Positions 7,457-16,560 of a DNA stretch of 64,000 nucleotides are shown in pieces. Position numbers and translations under genes: made by a program. The notes beneath the pieces were generated by a model that did not search any database, had not been told where the DNA came from, and saw only the letters and a list, made by a program, of their open reading frames with translations. The stretch's first letter is position 1, and the number at the start of each line of letters is the position of its first letter. The stretch covers positions 3,596,001-3,660,000 of the forward strand of contig NZ_CP045915.1 of the NCBI RefSeq assembly GCF_009650095.1, read 5' to 3'. The DNA is from Gracilibacillus salitolerans. GTDB taxonomy: Bacteria; Bacillota; Bacilli; Bacillales; Amphibacillaceae.

Positions 7457-7862
7457 ACTAACCGCCTCCAATTTTTTGAACGCCGTTTTAAGAACACAAA
7501 AAAGCCGTGAATGAACCATCTTAAGATTCATCACGACCTCTTGTAAATCTTATTAAAAAACTGTTTTCACACGTGAGTGCAGACAGTATTATTTAACGGC
7601 ATTATGATGATTAAGTTCATTGACTGCTGATACTCGAAAATTACACGACAAATTAACCCCGTCTATCAAGGGTTTTTTCAAGTATCATTGTTATTCAATT
7701 CGCGATTATCGAATAACTGTCAAGAACACTGCCATCATCATCATGATTAGAATACCTCCACCTATTTATATTACCTTTATCTTAAAACATCGAATATTAT
7801 AAATCAACAAATGGTTGTATAAAGTGAGACTTCCTTCAGTGTTTTTTGATAATCCGAATACA
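7457..7862. other. Intergenic region without a supported gene
   Basis: No convincing ORF was found in about 400 bp. It holds an imperfect hairpin just upstream of the methylase (about 7499-7534), a weak ACCC/GGGT plus T-run hairpin near 7653-7677, and a partial copy of a dispersed repeat at 7820-7847 (TAAAGTGAGACTTCCTTCAG) related to copies at 22434, 35574 and 61606. Confidence 0.5.
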
Positions 7863-8735
7863 CTACTTCTTCTCAACTGGAATCCAAATCTCGCTTTTAA
7901 AGTTTGGTGAATCAAAATCTCTATTTTCATTCCAAAGAATTTCCGGACCTTTCGTTTGCTGATAATTAGATGATGGGAACCATTCGGAGTATATTCTTCC
8001 CCAGGTATTCTGCAAAAGTTGTGGGAATGGACCAATTGATTCAAATACTGCCCATGTATAAGCAGGAACCTCTAAAGAGGCCCATTGTTCTGGGCAATCT
8101 TCTGTTGTGGCAACCCCAATATAATGATCAAGCTCTCCTTTTTCCTCCATACGGCCTTCTGAGAAATTAGTCGATGCTTGAATAATCCCATAAGGTTCTC
8201 TGTTGGAAAGTTCTTTCAATTTCTCTATTTTCTCCATATTTAATGTTTTCCACATCGCTGTAATTTCAGGGTTTTCCCCTTCAAAAATAATTGGTACCCG
8301 TTTTTGCACTCCAACAATACGGAAGCCTTCTTTTTCTTGGATACGATAGTTCATCTCATTTCCTCCTTCAATCGATAATCGGAAGATCATTTTCGGAAAA
8401 GCTTTCAGTGATAAACCTTGCTGTTTCGCTTCTGAAGGCGTAATGCCGTGCAAGCCTTGAAAAGCCCTTGCAAAGGAATCAGGAGATTGATAACCATATT
8501 TATTTGCAATATCAATTACTCTGAGGTCACTATTTTGCAATTCGAATGCCGCGACAGTTAAACGTCGTCGGCGAATATATTCCGATAATGTAATGCCTGC
8601 CAAAAAAGAAAACATTCGCTTGAAATGATATTCAGAACAATAAGCAACGCTCGCTATTTTCGCATAATCTATCTCATTGGTTAAATTCTCCTCGATATAC
8701 TCCAATGCCTTGTTCATTTCTCGTAATCCATTCAT
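7863..8735 (-). CDS. AraC-family regulator with C-terminal GyrI-like effector domain
   Basis: The 290-aa product begins with an AraC/XylS double helix-turn-helix at residues about 5-105 ([19 protein letters not shown] and the second helix pair ending [19 protein letters not shown]). Residues about 125-290 form a GyrI-like/BmrR-type small-molecule binding domain ([42 protein letters not shown]). Such proteins switch on drug-response or efflux genes after binding an effector. AGGGAGG lies 8 nt before the ATG. No obvious target gene is adjacent. Confidence 0.85.
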   Translation of the reverse strand: MNGLREMNKALEYIEENLTNEIDYAKIASVAYCSEYHFKRMFSFLAGITLSEYIRRRRLTVAAFELQNSDLRVIDIANKYGYQSPDSFARAFQGLHGITPSEAKQQGLSLKAFPKMIFRLSIEGGNEMNYRIQEKEGFRIVGVQKRVPIIFEGENPEITAMWKTLNMEKIEKLKELSNREPYGIIQASTNFSEGRMEEKGELDHYIGVATTEDCPEQWASLEVPAYTWAVFESIGPFPQLLQNTWGRIYSEWFPSSNYQQTKGPEILWNENRDFDSPNFKSEIWIPVEKK

Positions 8736-8815
8736 CAAAATGACCTCCCTTGATTAAAGCATATCAGGAAAAGGAGAAACACTTCCGACTTTTGGTGCAC
8801 ATTAATGTCGGGTTG

Positions 8816-8848
8816 AAAAAACCCCCGACTTTAAAATCGAGGATCCTC
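8816..8848 (-). terminator. Terminator candidate after the coiled-coil gene
   Basis: On the minus strand CCTCGA and TCGGGG flank TTTTAAAG and are followed by six T. The same GTCGGG also pairs with an upstream CCCGAC, so folding alternatives exist. Confidence 0.4.
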
Positions 8849-8849
8849 T

Positions 8850-9797
8850 CTAAGATGCATGATATATAATTTGCTCCCATTTGTGGTTTGCCTGGTCAAT
8901 GGTACTATTAACATCCTGATTGAGAAGCTTTAATTGCGAAATTGTCTCCTCTACTTTCTGATACATCTCACTCACTTGTTGTTCCGATTGATTGATTTTA
9001 TCTTGAACAAACCAGTCCATAATCAGGCCATCAAAAAAGTAGTCAGCAAAAGTTAAGCCGCCAGAAATCTCTACATTTGCTTGAAATGATTTGCCGATAT
9101 CATTTAACTCATGTGAAAACTTCCGTAATAACCGCTGTGCATCATGTGTAGCTTGTTTAGCATCATCAATGTGACTATGTTTTAAAGAAGTGGAAATTAA
9201 GCCACCGCCAAACATGTCGACCGTTCCCCAGTTTTTCGCACTATCTAGTGAAGAAAGAGCTGATGACAGAGCCCGTTTTACTTTCTCTCCTGCATCAATC
9301 GCTTCCGCAATTTCTGATTTCTCATCTTGCATGTTTCCCAGCTCTTCTAATACTTCAAGAGCTTCTTGCCCACTCTGATGATTAGTATCTAACAAATGAT
9401 GATATTTCTCTTCTAATAAGGTCTTATAACGGACATCCGGCTCTCCCAATTCATGTATTTGCTGATCCAATACTGCGATATCCTCTTGCAGATCCGTAAC
9501 AGACTCTTTTGCTTCCTGATATCGTAATTGTGCTCTTGCGACTTCCTGTTTCTCTTCATCCAGTTTTTCTACCTTTTGTCCGGTTATGGAATAAAAGAGA
9601 TTGGCAACACTAATGGATTCTAGCTTTTCGACATCCACTTTTTCATCTTGCAGTTGTTGATAGAATTCCTGCTTTTGTTTCTCTAACTTTTCTAATTCAA
9701 CTGCTAATTCTTTTCGCTCGTGTTTTAATCGGTATAATTTTCGCTTATTTTCCTGAGCTTTTACAATTTTTTGATAATAAGTATCCAATTCAACCAC
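8850..9797 (-). CDS. Conserved coiled-coil protein of unknown function
   Basis: The product is about 315 aa with long heptad-rich helices at residues about 8-55, 70-125 and 265-310. Between them lies an uncharged conserved-looking block NWGTVDMFGGGLISTSLKHS and a second one ISGGLTFADYFFDGLIMDWF. There is no signal peptide or membrane segment, so it is likely cytosolic or peripheral. The GTG at 9797 or a TTG at 9788 could be the start; the latter has GAGGTGG 5 nt upstream. It lies 23 bp downstream of an M48 membrane protease on the same strand, so the two probably share a transcript. I do not recognise a function. Confidence 0.6.
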   Translation of the reverse strand: MVELDTYYQKIVKAQENKRKLYRLKHERKELAVELEKLEKQKQEFYQQLQDEKVDVEKLESISVANLFYSITGQKVEKLDEEKQEVARAQLRYQEAKESVTDLQEDIAVLDQQIHELGEPDVRYKTLLEEKYHHLLDTNHQSGQEALEVLEELGNMQDEKSEIAEAIDAGEKVKRALSSALSSLDSAKNWGTVDMFGGGLISTSLKHSHIDDAKQATHDAQRLLRKFSHELNDIGKSFQANVEISGGLTFADYFFDGLIMDWFVQDKINQSEQQVSEMYQKVEETISQLKLLNQDVNSTIDQANHKWEQIIYHAS

Positions 9798-9820
9798 CTC
9801 TACTCTATATACGAATCAAG

Positions 9821-10978
9821 TTATGGATTCGTTTCACGATTTTGTATTTCCTCCTCAATCCGTGCGATACGATCTGCTATCGATGGATGACTCGAGCGAA
9901 ACCATACGATCCATGGAGCCGGTGAAATATCTGCTTTCGACTGTTCAGCTAATAACTGATAACTGGTCCGCGCTGGATATAAATCTTCTGTTTGGTTGAT
10001 GGCATATTGGTCTGCCTGCCTTTCCATCTGTCTTGATACCCAAAGTGACAGGGGCTGCATAAGCATTAGAATTGCTACTGTAATCCATAATAATTTTGTT
10101 AAAGAGGGGAAGGAATAAACACTTTTCCATGAACGGGTCCATCTTTGTAATACCACTAATACCAGAAGTGTTAACAAGAGATATAAACCAATGCCCCAGT
10201 AAACATGATGATAGATGTAATGAGCAATTTCATGTGCCATAATAAATAAAATCTCACTTTGTTCCATTCCGGCAATCGTTGTGTCCCATAATACAATACG
10301 GGCATGATCGAGAATACCTGTCACATAGGCATTATAGGTAGAAACTTTTTCACTTTTATTGACAACAAGCAGGGTAGCATCACTAATTCCAGCATCTGCA
10401 GTTAAGGTTTCGATTTCTTCTCGTAGTTCTCCCTCATCCAGTAAATAAAAATCATCGAAGAGCGGATCAATCCAGATCGGTTGAACAAACACAACAAACA
10501 GGACGACCGGAATAGCAAGTAGCCAGAGGATTACTCCCCATATTTTCGGCCATCTTTTTATAACTGCCCGTGTTATAATGATGATTAAAAAAAGCGATAG
10601 CCAAAACATTCCTTTACTTAGTAAATGCTCAGTAAACCATGAAAGAAACCCTTGTGTCCTCACTCCCTCTTCTACTGTGATCCTATACCAGAAAAAGCGA
10701 AAGGGAAAATGGATCAAATAATCTAAGATTGTCAGCAAGGTGACATATAACAATACCTTTTTTATTTCTGATCGAATTTGTTCCAGTTTTTTCATAATGT
10801 CTGTTTTCTTTAACAGAAAGTATAGCATCAATAGCTGCAACGGCCACATCGCAAAGAAAAAGGCATGAGCCAATGCCCCATAACGGGTGTCACTGAATGA
10901 TGTCAGAGGATAAAGAAAATAGAAGTATAAAAAAATAGTGAGTATATAAATGATGTATCCAATGATGATTTTTTGCAT
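9821..10978 (-). CDS. M48-family membrane zinc metalloprotease
   Basis: The 385-aa product has about six to seven membrane segments and the M48 (Ste24/CAAX-type) core: NAYVTGI, the zinc motif [12 protein letters not shown] (HExxH) and the third zinc ligand in [11 protein letters not shown]. The C-terminus [16 protein letters not shown] is the usual end of the family. It would cleave membrane-bound or membrane-proximal peptides on the inner face; no substrate is known here. The ATG follows GGAGA with 7-nt spacing. It is the first gene of a two-gene unit with the coiled-coil protein. Confidence 0.85.
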   Translation of the reverse strand: MQKIIIGYIIYILTIFLYFYFLYPLTSFSDTRYGALAHAFFFAMWPLQLLMLYFLLKKTDIMKKLEQIRSEIKKVLLYVTLLTILDYLIHFPFRFFWYRITVEEGVRTQGFLSWFTEHLLSKGMFWLSLFLIIIITRAVIKRWPKIWGVILWLLAIPVVLFVVFVQPIWIDPLFDDFYLLDEGELREEIETLTADAGISDATLLVVNKSEKVSTYNAYVTGILDHARIVLWDTTIAGMEQSEILFIMAHEIAHYIYHHVYWGIGLYLLLTLLVLVVLQRWTRSWKSVYSFPSLTKLLWITVAILMLMQPLSLWVSRQMERQADQYAINQTEDLYPARTSYQLLAEQSKADISPAPWIVWFRSSHPSIADRIARIEEEIQNRETNP

Positions 10979-11083
10979 GATCTCGTCTCCAATTAGTTGA
11001 AAGTTATTACCATTATATACTAAAAATAGTTGTTCCTAATCATTTTTCAGCGATTTTTAGAAGTGCCTGTCTATAATAAGCTT

Positions 11084-11114
11084 AACCCCGTTTCATTTGG
11101 TATGAAACGGGGTT
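11084..11114. terminator. Strong inverted repeat, probable terminator of lplJ
   Basis: AACCCCGTTTCAT at 11084-11096 pairs perfectly with ATGAAACGGGGTT at 11102-11114. T-runs on either side are weak, but position between lplJ and the M48 gene fits a terminator. Confidence 0.6.
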
Positions 11115-11151
11115 ACATGTTATTTATTATTGCTCCAATTATTTCAATTCC

Positions 11152-12147
11152 TTAATAAATTAATCCCAAGAAGTCTTCTTTTGTGATTTTCCCCAAGTAA
11201 TGGGACACATCTAAGTCACTTAGTGCTTCATCGATTGCCTGGCGTTCATAGCGAACACCTTTTAGTTTATCTTCTAGCTCTTTAACATCACCGACACCAA
11301 AGAAATCACCATAGATCGTACATTGCTCAATAATACCTTTATGCACATCGAGGCGAACATCAACTAAACCACCATCAAATTTGTGTGAGTGCTGAATATT
11401 AAATTTTGGTGATTTACCATAATTCCATTCCCATTGTTGATAACGATCTTTTGATAATTGTTGGATGTTGTTCCAATCTTCGTCTGTTAACACGTATTGT
11501 GGAACATCCTCAACTTGTTCGACGTCAAATACGTGTTTGAGAATATGGGCTTTCAAATCATTCATGGTTAATTTCTCATCCATAAATTCTGAAATATTGG
11601 CAACACGACTTCGGATTGATTTAATCCCTTTTGATTTAATTTTTTCTGTTTTTACGTTTAAAGAACGTACAACATTTTCGATTTCTGAATCATACATTAA
11701 CGTACCATGACTGAACATACGTCCTTTTGTCGTGAATTGTGCATTACCTGAAATTTTACGTCCATCGGCAACTAAATCGTTTCGTCCTTTTAATTCTGCT
11801 GGAACACCTATTTTTTTCAATGCTTCCACAACTGGTTCGGTGAATTTGGCGAAATTGTGGAAACTGTCACCATCATCTTTTGTAATAAAACTAAAGTTCA
11901 AGTTACCTTCATCATGGTATACAGCCCCACCACCAGATAAACGACGAACAACTTTAATTCCATGTTCATCTACATAATCCGTATTAATTTCTTCGACTGT
12001 ATTCTGATTTTTCCCGATGATGATTGATGGTCCATTTATGTAAAATAATAAGTATGTATCTTCCTCACCAAAGTTTTTTAGTACATACTCTTCAATGGCT
12101 AGATTAATATATGGGTCGGTAATTCCTTTATTATCTATAAATTTCAT
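11152..12147 (-). CDS. lplJ: Lipoate-protein ligase
   Basis: The 331-aa product activates free lipoate with ATP and attaches it to lipoyl domains of 2-oxoacid dehydrogenases or GcvH in the cytosol. It shows PYINLAIEEYVL, PSIIIGKNQNTVEEIN, VVRRLSGGGAVYHDEGNLNF (the catalytic RR-x-SGGGAVYHD motif), GRNDLVADGRKISGNAQ with the active-site Lys, and a C-terminal accessory domain. Length is normal for LplA/LplJ. The ATG at 12147 has AAAGGAG 11 nt upstream, better placed than the GTG at 12159. In Bacillus subtilis lplJ (yhfJ) lies close to yhfH as it does here. Confidence 0.92.
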   Translation of the reverse strand: MKFIDNKGITDPYINLAIEEYVLKNFGEEDTYLLFYINGPSIIIGKNQNTVEEINTDYVDEHGIKVVRRLSGGGAVYHDEGNLNFSFITKDDGDSFHNFAKFTEPVVEALKKIGVPAELKGRNDLVADGRKISGNAQFTTKGRMFSHGTLMYDSEIENVVRSLNVKTEKIKSKGIKSIRSRVANISEFMDEKLTMNDLKAHILKHVFDVEQVEDVPQYVLTDEDWNNIQQLSKDRYQQWEWNYGKSPKFNIQHSHKFDGGLVDVRLDVHKGIIEQCTIYGDFFGVGDVKELEDKLKGVRYERQAIDEALSDLDVSHYLGKITKEDFLGLIY

Positions 12148-12304
12148 GTTTGATGGCACTCCTTTAGTTACTGATTATCTCTACTAGTATAAAAGAAGAA
12201 TATGGAGAAAACAATTTTTTCGATATTGTACTAATACAAATAGTTGATTTTTCGTTTTTGTTATAATACAATAATAATACGACACGCTTTTGGGAGGGTC
12301 CGTT

Positions 12305-12433
12305 ATGAAAAACATCGTTGAATTCTTTCGCAACATTCCCAGAAAAAAGTGTAGTAAGTGCGGAAATGATATTGTAGAACAAGCAGATTGTTATCATAAC
12401 ATCTGTGACAACTGCAGTCATCCCGCCATCTAA
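12305..12433 (+). CDS. yhfH: YhfH family small zinc-finger protein
   Basis: The 42-aa product reads MKNIVEFFRNIPRKKCSKCG then NDIVEQADCYHNICDNCSH and PAI. The CxxC...C...CxxC arrangement matches YhfH, a short protein of unknown role in Bacillus. GGGAGGG stands 6 nt before the ATG. It is divergent from lplJ, repeating the Bacillus subtilis neighbourhood. A hairpin terminator follows at 12548. Confidence 0.8.
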   Translation: MKNIVEFFRNIPRKKCSKCGNDIVEQADCYHNICDNCSHPAI

Positions 12434-12547
12434 CCTGTTACGTCTTTTACACTCATATCTTTCGTTTCTTTCATCCTTCTTATCCTGCTGAACGAGGATG
12501 ATGAACATTCCCATCCAATTAATCAAGATATATGTAAAAGACAGACA

Positions 12548-12578
12548 CCTGCAGCTATGAAAAGTAGCTGCTCTTTTT
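12548..12578 (+). terminator. Terminator downstream of yhfH
   Basis: GCAGCTA, a 6-nt loop, TAGCTGC and then a run of seven T. Confidence 0.6.
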
Positions 12579-12625
12579 TTGTGCTTAAAAGAAGCTAGCA
12601 CATAACCACAAAGACACAGTTGATA

Positions 12626-13003
12626 CAAACTACGAACCAATGAAAATTCTCGTTAGTTTTTCTTTCTTCCATTCTTCTGAAGTGGCGTGTCGGAAACGCT
12701 CCCGCAGAATACTACGCTGGTTCTAATGTTCTGATTGTTGAAAGAAGAAAATCTTCGGATATTTAATCAAGGGACTTCTTCTCACTATTCCAAAACACTA
12801 GTCAAAGCTGCGGAAAAATGCGACACTCCTGGGGGAACTTACGCGACGAAGATCCACTTTGCGAAGTGATTTTCTTTGCAAAGTTAGCTGAGGCCGTGCC
12901 CCCGGAAAGGGAGTATTTTTCCGCAGCGACGGTCATGCACTCATCAACAAAAGAATGGAAGAAGGCAAGCTTATGTCTAAGTTATTTCGCAGTTTATGCT
13001 TAA
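12626..13003. repeat. Composite palindromic intergenic repeat, copy 1
   Basis: The core 12807-12927 is bounded by a perfect 13-bp inverted repeat, GCTGCGGAAAAAT and ATTTTTCCGCAGC, and contains GCGACACTCCTGGGGGA and GGCCGTGCCCCCGGAAAG. Outer arms carry CTTCCATTCTT / AAAGAATGGAAGAA and CTACGAACCAATG / ATTTCGCAGTTTATG. The same architecture recurs at 55984-56472. The left half (about 12680-12720) is a degenerate core. GC content is above the surrounding DNA. There is no ORF with a binding site in it. Confidence 0.75.
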
Positions 13004-13036
13004 AGCGTGTAAATTGTATTATCTTTGAAAATAAAA

Positions 13037-13065
13037 AGCAGAGGACTAGTTAAAGTTACTCTGCT
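13037..13065 (-). terminator. Terminator of the hemEHY operon
   Basis: On the minus strand AGCAGAG (13065-13059) pairs with CTCTGCT (13043-13037) and is followed by TTTTTATTTT. The stem overlaps the hemY stop codon. Confidence 0.75.
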
Positions 13066-14453
13066 AAATAATCTATTATTTTCTCAACAGCCGCTTCTCC
13101 TTGGTCAATGCAATCGGGGATTCCGATGCCTCGATATGGGCTGCCGGCAACAAATACGCCTGGAGTCTCAGAAGCGAGACCACTTTCCAATTTCTCGACT
13201 AATTGTTTATGACCAATGCTATATTGCGGCATTGCATCTTTCCAGCGAGATACAACCGAGAATAATGGTTCCCCTTCTATTTTCATAATTTTATTCAAAT
13301 CGTGTAAGACAATTTCCTCTAAAGTTTCATCTGATAGATCAACGACTTCTTCATCGCCCGGACGACCGACATAGCAGCGAAGTAACGCTTTTCCTTCCGG
13401 TGCAGCGGTATCCGGCCATTTTTTATGGGTCCACGTACAAGCAGTGATACGATAATTGCTGTTACGTGATACCACAAATCCAGTACCATCAATATCTTCC
13501 TTAATGGCAGATTGATCAAACGCTAAGGCAACATTGGCAACGGAAGTAGCTTTCATATTATCCAGATCTGCTACAACATCGTAAGGTTTGAGCATCTGTT
13601 TCATAACAGAATAAGGTGTAGCAATTAAAATGACATCAGATGTAATCTTGGATCCACCCTTTAATTCTAAATCATAGCCATCCTTAGATTTCGTGAGTTT
13701 TTTCACTGCTTTACCTTTTTGTACAATACCTTCTGATAATGATGATTCGACTGCTTCCACTAATGTTTCCAAGCCACCTTCTATACTGTAAAACATGCTT
13801 TTTTTCTTACCGGTAGGTTGTTTCGGTGCTGGCATTGTTTTTTGTAGTCCGCGAATGATACTGCCATATTGTTGTTCCAATTGATAAAAGTTCGGAAATG
13901 TAGCCATTAGACTTAAATCATCCAAATCACCAGCATAAATGCCTGATAATAATGGTTCAATTAAATTCTCAACGACTTCATCACCTAATCGATGCCTGAA
14001 AAACTTTCCGAGTGATTGATCGTCTCGAGCTTCACTCTTAGGCAAGACAAAATCCATGCCTGCTCGTAATTTGCCTGATAAACTGAATAAACTCGATGTT
14101 AAGAATGGACGGACTTGTGTCGGTATTCCCATGAAAGAGCCTTGAGGCATGCTATGCAACTGATCACCAACTAAAATATACGATTTTCCTGTTCCGTTCT
14201 TGACTAACTTATCTCCAATACCAACGTTACGTGCAAGGCGTTCTGCCGATTGTTTACGAATCAAAAAGGAATCAGGGCCACGTTCAATCGTAAAACCATC
14301 GTGTCTTTCTGTATTAATTTTCCCACCTAGACGATTACTTGCTTCTAAAAGTTGCACTTGATAATCTAAGTTCTGATCTTTAATCTTCTGGTCTAAATAA
14401 TAAGCAGCAGTAAGCCCCGCTATACCGCCGCCTATCACCGTTATCTTCTTCAT
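13056..14453 (-). CDS. hemY: Coproporphyrinogen III oxidase (protoporphyrinogen oxidase family)
   Basis: The 465-aa FAD enzyme has the N-terminal dinucleotide fold [18 protein letters not shown], the ERGPDSFL substrate-side motif and the C-terminal FAD end [20 protein letters not shown]. In Gram-positive bacteria HemY (CgoX) oxidises coproporphyrinogen III to coproporphyrin III in the coproporphyrin-dependent haem route. It is the last gene of hemE-hemH-hemY; its ATG overlaps the hemH stop by 4 bp, so translation is coupled. Confidence 0.93.
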   Translation of the reverse strand: MKKITVIGGGIAGLTAAYYLDQKIKDQNLDYQVQLLEASNRLGGKINTERHDGFTIERGPDSFLIRKQSAERLARNVGIGDKLVKNGTGKSYILVGDQLHSMPQGSFMGIPTQVRPFLTSSLFSLSGKLRAGMDFVLPKSEARDDQSLGKFFRHRLGDEVVENLIEPLLSGIYAGDLDDLSLMATFPNFYQLEQQYGSIIRGLQKTMPAPKQPTGKKKSMFYSIEGGLETLVEAVESSLSEGIVQKGKAVKKLTKSKDGYDLELKGGSKITSDVILIATPYSVMKQMLKPYDVVADLDNMKATSVANVALAFDQSAIKEDIDGTGFVVSRNSNYRITACTWTHKKWPDTAAPEGKALLRCYVGRPGDEEVVDLSDETLEEIVLHDLNKIMKIEGEPLFSVVSRWKDAMPQYSIGHKQLVEKLESGLASETPGVFVAGSPYRGIGIPDCIDQGEAAVEKIIDYLAE

Positions 14454-15385
14454 GACTCGCCGTCACTCTGGAATTTGTCAACTACAATTCCTGCTAACGT
14501 ATCGATAAACGTTGGGTTTACATTTGGCATTGGTGGACGATAATAAGCTACACCAATTTCTTCACAAACCACTTTACATTCATAATCATTGTCATACAAT
14601 ACTTCTAAGTGGTCAGCAACGAAGCCAACCGGAGCATAAATGAATGATTCATAACCTTTCTGTTCAAATAGATCACGAGTTAAATCCTGTACATCTGGAC
14701 CTAACCAAGGATCTGGCGTATTTCCTTCACTTTGCCAGCCAATTTCGACATTGGAGATACCTGTTTTTTCTTGAATTAATTCTGCTGTGCGCTCTAGTTG
14801 TTGAGGGTACGGGTCACCATTTTGCAAAATCTTTTCTGGTAAACTATGAGCGGAAACAACCAGTACTGCTTTATCTTTGTTTTCAATTTTCTCGTATTCT
14901 GCAGTTATAGCGTCTGCCCAGTAGTTAATAAAGCCTTCTGCATCATACCAGCTTTCTACTGATTGAATAGTCATACCATGTTTATCTGCTTCTTCTTGTG
15001 CTCTGCCATTGTAAGATTTAACACTGAACGTAGAATAGTGTGGGGCAAGTACAATGGAGATTGCCTCTTTCATACCGTCTTCTGCCATTTGTTGCACAGC
15101 ATCTTCAATAAACGGTTCAATATGTTTTAATCCTAAATAATAAACAAACTCCACATCGTCCTGGATTTCATTTGCCCGTGCTTGTAAGCTTTGCGCCTGT
15201 TCTTCTGTAATCCGTGCCAACGGAGAAATACCACCAATTGCCTGATAACGCTCCGTTAAATCATCTAGCATTTCCTGAGTTGGTTTACGACCATGACGAA
15301 TGTGTGTGTAATAACGTTCAATATCTGCTTCCTGATATGGCGTACCATATGCCATTACTAGTAATCCTACTTTTTTCTTTGCCAT
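14450..15385 (-). CDS. hemH: Coproporphyrin ferrochelatase
   Basis: The 311-aa cytosolic enzyme inserts iron into coproporphyrin III (CpfC). It begins [17 protein letters not shown] and contains [42 protein letters not shown] with the catalytic His and [18 protein letters not shown] with the conserved Glu. ATG at 15385 is chosen because AAAGGATG precedes it; the longer frame has no site. It lies 16 bp after hemE and overlaps hemY. Confidence 0.93.
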   Translation of the reverse strand: MAKKKVGLLVMAYGTPYQEADIERYYTHIRHGRKPTQEMLDDLTERYQAIGGISPLARITEEQAQSLQARANEIQDDVEFVYYLGLKHIEPFIEDAVQQMAEDGMKEAISIVLAPHYSTFSVKSYNGRAQEEADKHGMTIQSVESWYDAEGFINYWADAITAEYEKIENKDKAVLVVSAHSLPEKILQNGDPYPQQLERTAELIQEKTGISNVEIGWQSEGNTPDPWLGPDVQDLTRDLFEQKGYESFIYAPVGFVADHLEVLYDNDYECKVVCEEIGVAYYRPPMPNVNPTFIDTLAGIVVDKFQSDGES

Positions 15386-15401
15386 GAAGAGACATCCTTT
15401 C

Positions 15402-16433
15402 TTATCTTTTCGAGTATTCATGTATAAATGTAGTTAATTTTTTTAATCGATCTGGACTAATTTCAGGAGTAACACCGTGGCCTAAGTTAAAAATATGGCT
15501 AGGGTGTGCTTTTCCTTCATCGATAATTTGTTTTGCCTTTTCTTCGACTACTTCCCAATCCGCTAACAGGAAGGCCGGATCGAGATTTCCCTGCAATGCT
15601 CTTGTTACGTCTAACTCGCGTGCTTCTTTGACTGACATCCGCCAATCAAGACCAATGACATCGACAGGTAAGTCATTCCATTCCGTTATTAAATGGCTTG
15701 CCCCTACTCCAAAAATAATCAGCGGTACATTTGTATCACGTAACTCACTAAAAATGCGATTCATCACTGGTTTAATATAAGTACGATAATCTGTTACATT
15801 TAATGTACCGACCCATGAATCAAAAATTTGAATCGCTTGTGCACCAGCATTGACTTGCGCTTTGACGTACGTAATGGTCATGTCTGCTAGTTTATCCATC
15901 AATGCAAACCATGCTTCCCGATCACTGTACATTAGTGCTTTTGTTTTATGATAATTTTTGGATGGACCGCCTTCAATCATATAGCTTGCTATAGTAAAAG
16001 GTGCCCCACTGAAACCAATCAACGGAACATTCAACTGCTCCTTTGTTAACAAGCGGATTGTATCTAATACATAAGGAACATCACTCTCCGGATCGATCGT
16101 TCCCAATTTCTCAATATCACGTAATGATACAATCGGATTATCAATAACAGGACCTATACCTGATTTAATGTCCACATCTACACCAATTGCAGGTAAAGGC
16201 GACATAATATCCTTGTATAATACCGCTGCATCCACATTATACATTTCTACCGGTAACCTTGTCACATAGGCACAAAGTTCTGGTTGGTGAGTAATTTCAA
16301 ATAAAGAATATTTCTTTTTTAATTCACGGTATTCTTTTTGTGACCTGCCCGCTTGCCGCATGTACCAGACAGGTGTGTAATCTGTTTCTTCTCCTCTAAA
16401 CGCTTTTAATATCGTATCATTGAATTTTGTCAT
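15402..16433 (-). CDS. hemE: Uroporphyrinogen III decarboxylase
   Basis: The 343-aa product is full length for UroD and has the N-terminal signature [16 protein letters not shown], the Asp in [12 protein letters not shown], the [18 protein letters not shown] motif and the terminal [10 protein letters not shown]. It removes four carboxyl groups from uroporphyrinogen III to give coproporphyrinogen III. It is the first gene of the hem operon. A PerR-box-like dyad lies about 85-100 bp upstream of its ATG. Confidence 0.94.
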   Translation of the reverse strand: MTKFNDTILKAFRGEETDYTPVWYMRQAGRSQKEYRELKKKYSLFEITHQPELCAYVTRLPVEMYNVDAAVLYKDIMSPLPAIGVDVDIKSGIGPVIDNPIVSLRDIEKLGTIDPESDVPYVLDTIRLLTKEQLNVPLIGFSGAPFTIASYMIEGGPSKNYHKTKALMYSDREAWFALMDKLADMTITYVKAQVNAGAQAIQIFDSWVGTLNVTDYRTYIKPVMNRIFSELRDTNVPLIIFGVGASHLITEWNDLPVDVIGLDWRMSVKEARELDVTRALQGNLDPAFLLADWEVVEEKAKQIIDEGKAHPSHIFNLGHGVTPEISPDRLKKLTTFIHEYSKR

Positions 16434-16517
16434 CTATTTCACCCTTTTTTCCCATTCTATTCTACTATAGAAGGTTTGACTGCTCCTGTATAGTATTTTT
16501 CAAAAACGTTCACTAAA

Positions 16518-16532
16518 TTGTAATTATTATAA
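16518..16532 (-). promoter_or_regulatory. PerR-box-like dyad upstream of hemE
   Basis: On the hemE strand the sequence is TTATAATAATTACAA, matching the PerR consensus TTATAATNATTATAA at all but one position. PerR is a peroxide-sensing repressor of haem and catalase genes in Bacillus. Regulation here is inferred from the site alone. Confidence 0.55.
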
Positions 16533-16560
16533 CTAAAAAGTAATTGTAATTAGTTTGAGA

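Noticed and set aside
12164..12640. A 158-aa minus-strand ORF opposite yhfH
   Set aside because: It has no binding site or recognisable composition and is antisense to yhfH and its terminator.
12818..13003. A plus-strand ORF MRHSWGNLRDEDP
   Set aside because: It runs through the composite palindromic repeat and has no ribosome binding site.
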